NCBI GenBank assembly: GCA_903907185.1
Contig: CAIVND010000206.1
Coordinates: 1-5,867, forward strand
Origin: an uncultured Acidimicrobiaceae bacterium
GTDB taxonomy: Bacteria > Actinomycetota > Acidimicrobiia > Acidimicrobiales > Bog-793
DNA: 5,867 nucleotides
Direction: 5' to 3'
Positions 5,665 to 5,867 of the stretch are shown in pieces. Below the pieces are notes generated by a model. That model saw nothing but the letters and a program-made list of their open reading frames with translations. It ran no database searches and was not told where the DNA came from. The stretch's first letter is position 1. Every line of letters begins with the position of its first letter. A program made the position numbers and the translations under genes.

Positions 5665-5867
5665 TTACTTAGAGTACGTCGCCATATCTGCGTCGACCAT
5701 CATCTCGATCAGTTCGACAAAGGTGACCTCGGGCTCCCATCCAAGTGCGCTCTTTGCCTTCATTCCGTCACCAACGAGGAGATCAACCTCGGCTGGTCGG
5801 AAAAACCGCTCGTCGATCTTGACAAAATCGTTGTAGTCCAGGCCAACACGAGCAAAGGCCACCTCAC
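5665..5867 (-). CDS. gmd: GDP-mannose 4,6-dehydratase, C-terminal end (5' part off the window)
   Basis: The last 66 residues and TAA stop of a gene entering from the right edge. The sequence FARVGLDYNDFVKIDERFF, then RPAEVDLLVGDGMKAKSALG and WEPEVTFVELIEMMVDAD, is the characteristic C-terminal end of GDP-mannose 4,6-dehydratase. The RPAEVD and LGWEP elements are strongly conserved. The enzyme (short-chain dehydrogenase/reductase superfamily, NADP-dependent) converts GDP-mannose to GDP-4-dehydro-6-deoxymannose, a precursor of GDP-fucose, GDP-rhamnose and related sugars for surface polysaccharide. Its catalytic YxxxK and nucleotide-binding site lie outside the window. It is on the same strand as the ccm genes and ends about 80 bases before the ccmA ATG at 5585. 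It has no functional link with cytochrome maturation and is probably a separate transcription unit. The GTG at 5862 is internal to the gene, not its start. Confidence 0.9.
   Translation of the reverse strand, partial: EVAFARVGLDYNDFVKIDERFFRPAEVDLLVGDGMKAKSALGWEPEVTFVELIEMMVDADMATYSK

Overview
The window is almost entirely one leftward (minus-strand) operon for System I cytochrome c maturation, in the order ccmA-ccmB-ccmC-ccmD-ccmE-ccmF-ccmG-ccmH. It reads from about position 5600 down to the left edge. At the right edge, upstream on the same strand, is the C-terminal end of a GDP-mannose 4,6-dehydratase gene (gmd). I found no RNA genes, mobile elements, CRISPR arrays or notable repeats, and no non-coding stretch longer than about 80 bases.

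Layout, right to left: gmd 3' end (5867-5665); a short gap of about 50 to 80 bases that depends on the ccmA start; ccmA (ABC ATPase); ccmB (ABC-type membrane subunit); ccmC (WWD haem handler); ccmD (38-residue helper, too short for ordinary ORF calling); ccmE (haem chaperone with the HxxxY site); ccmF (large WWD haem lyase subunit); ccmG (membrane-anchored thioredoxin-like reductase, WCGPC); ccmH (CPSC apocytochrome thiol reductase, cut by the left edge). Neighbouring genes overlap by 4, 8 or 14 bases at every junction except ccmE/ccmF, where 42 non-coding bases intervene. This points to one transcript with coupled translation.

How they work together (family knowledge): CcmC, helped by CcmD and the CcmAB ATPase, places haem on a histidine of CcmE and releases holo-CcmE. 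CcmE delivers the haem to CcmF. CcmG and CcmH keep the CxxCH cysteines of apocytochrome c reduced. CcmF with CcmH then forms the thioether bonds on the outer face of the cytoplasmic membrane. The key residues for each step can be seen here, so the encoded pathway looks intact as far as the window reaches. A CcmI or C-terminal CcmH extension, if present, would lie past the left edge.

Organism: base composition is moderate GC by eye. The alanine/valine-rich membrane segments, Arg-rich cytosolic flanks and ATGA/GTGA junctions suggest a high-GC-type bacterium. The style of the CcmE and CcmG proteins makes me lean towards Actinomycetota, perhaps an Acidimicrobiia-like lineage, but this is inference from impression only. 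It would be notable because well-studied actinobacteria mostly use System II (ResB/CcsA). I see no evidence of an undescribed system: this is a recognisable, well-ordered known pathway with a few details worth checking.
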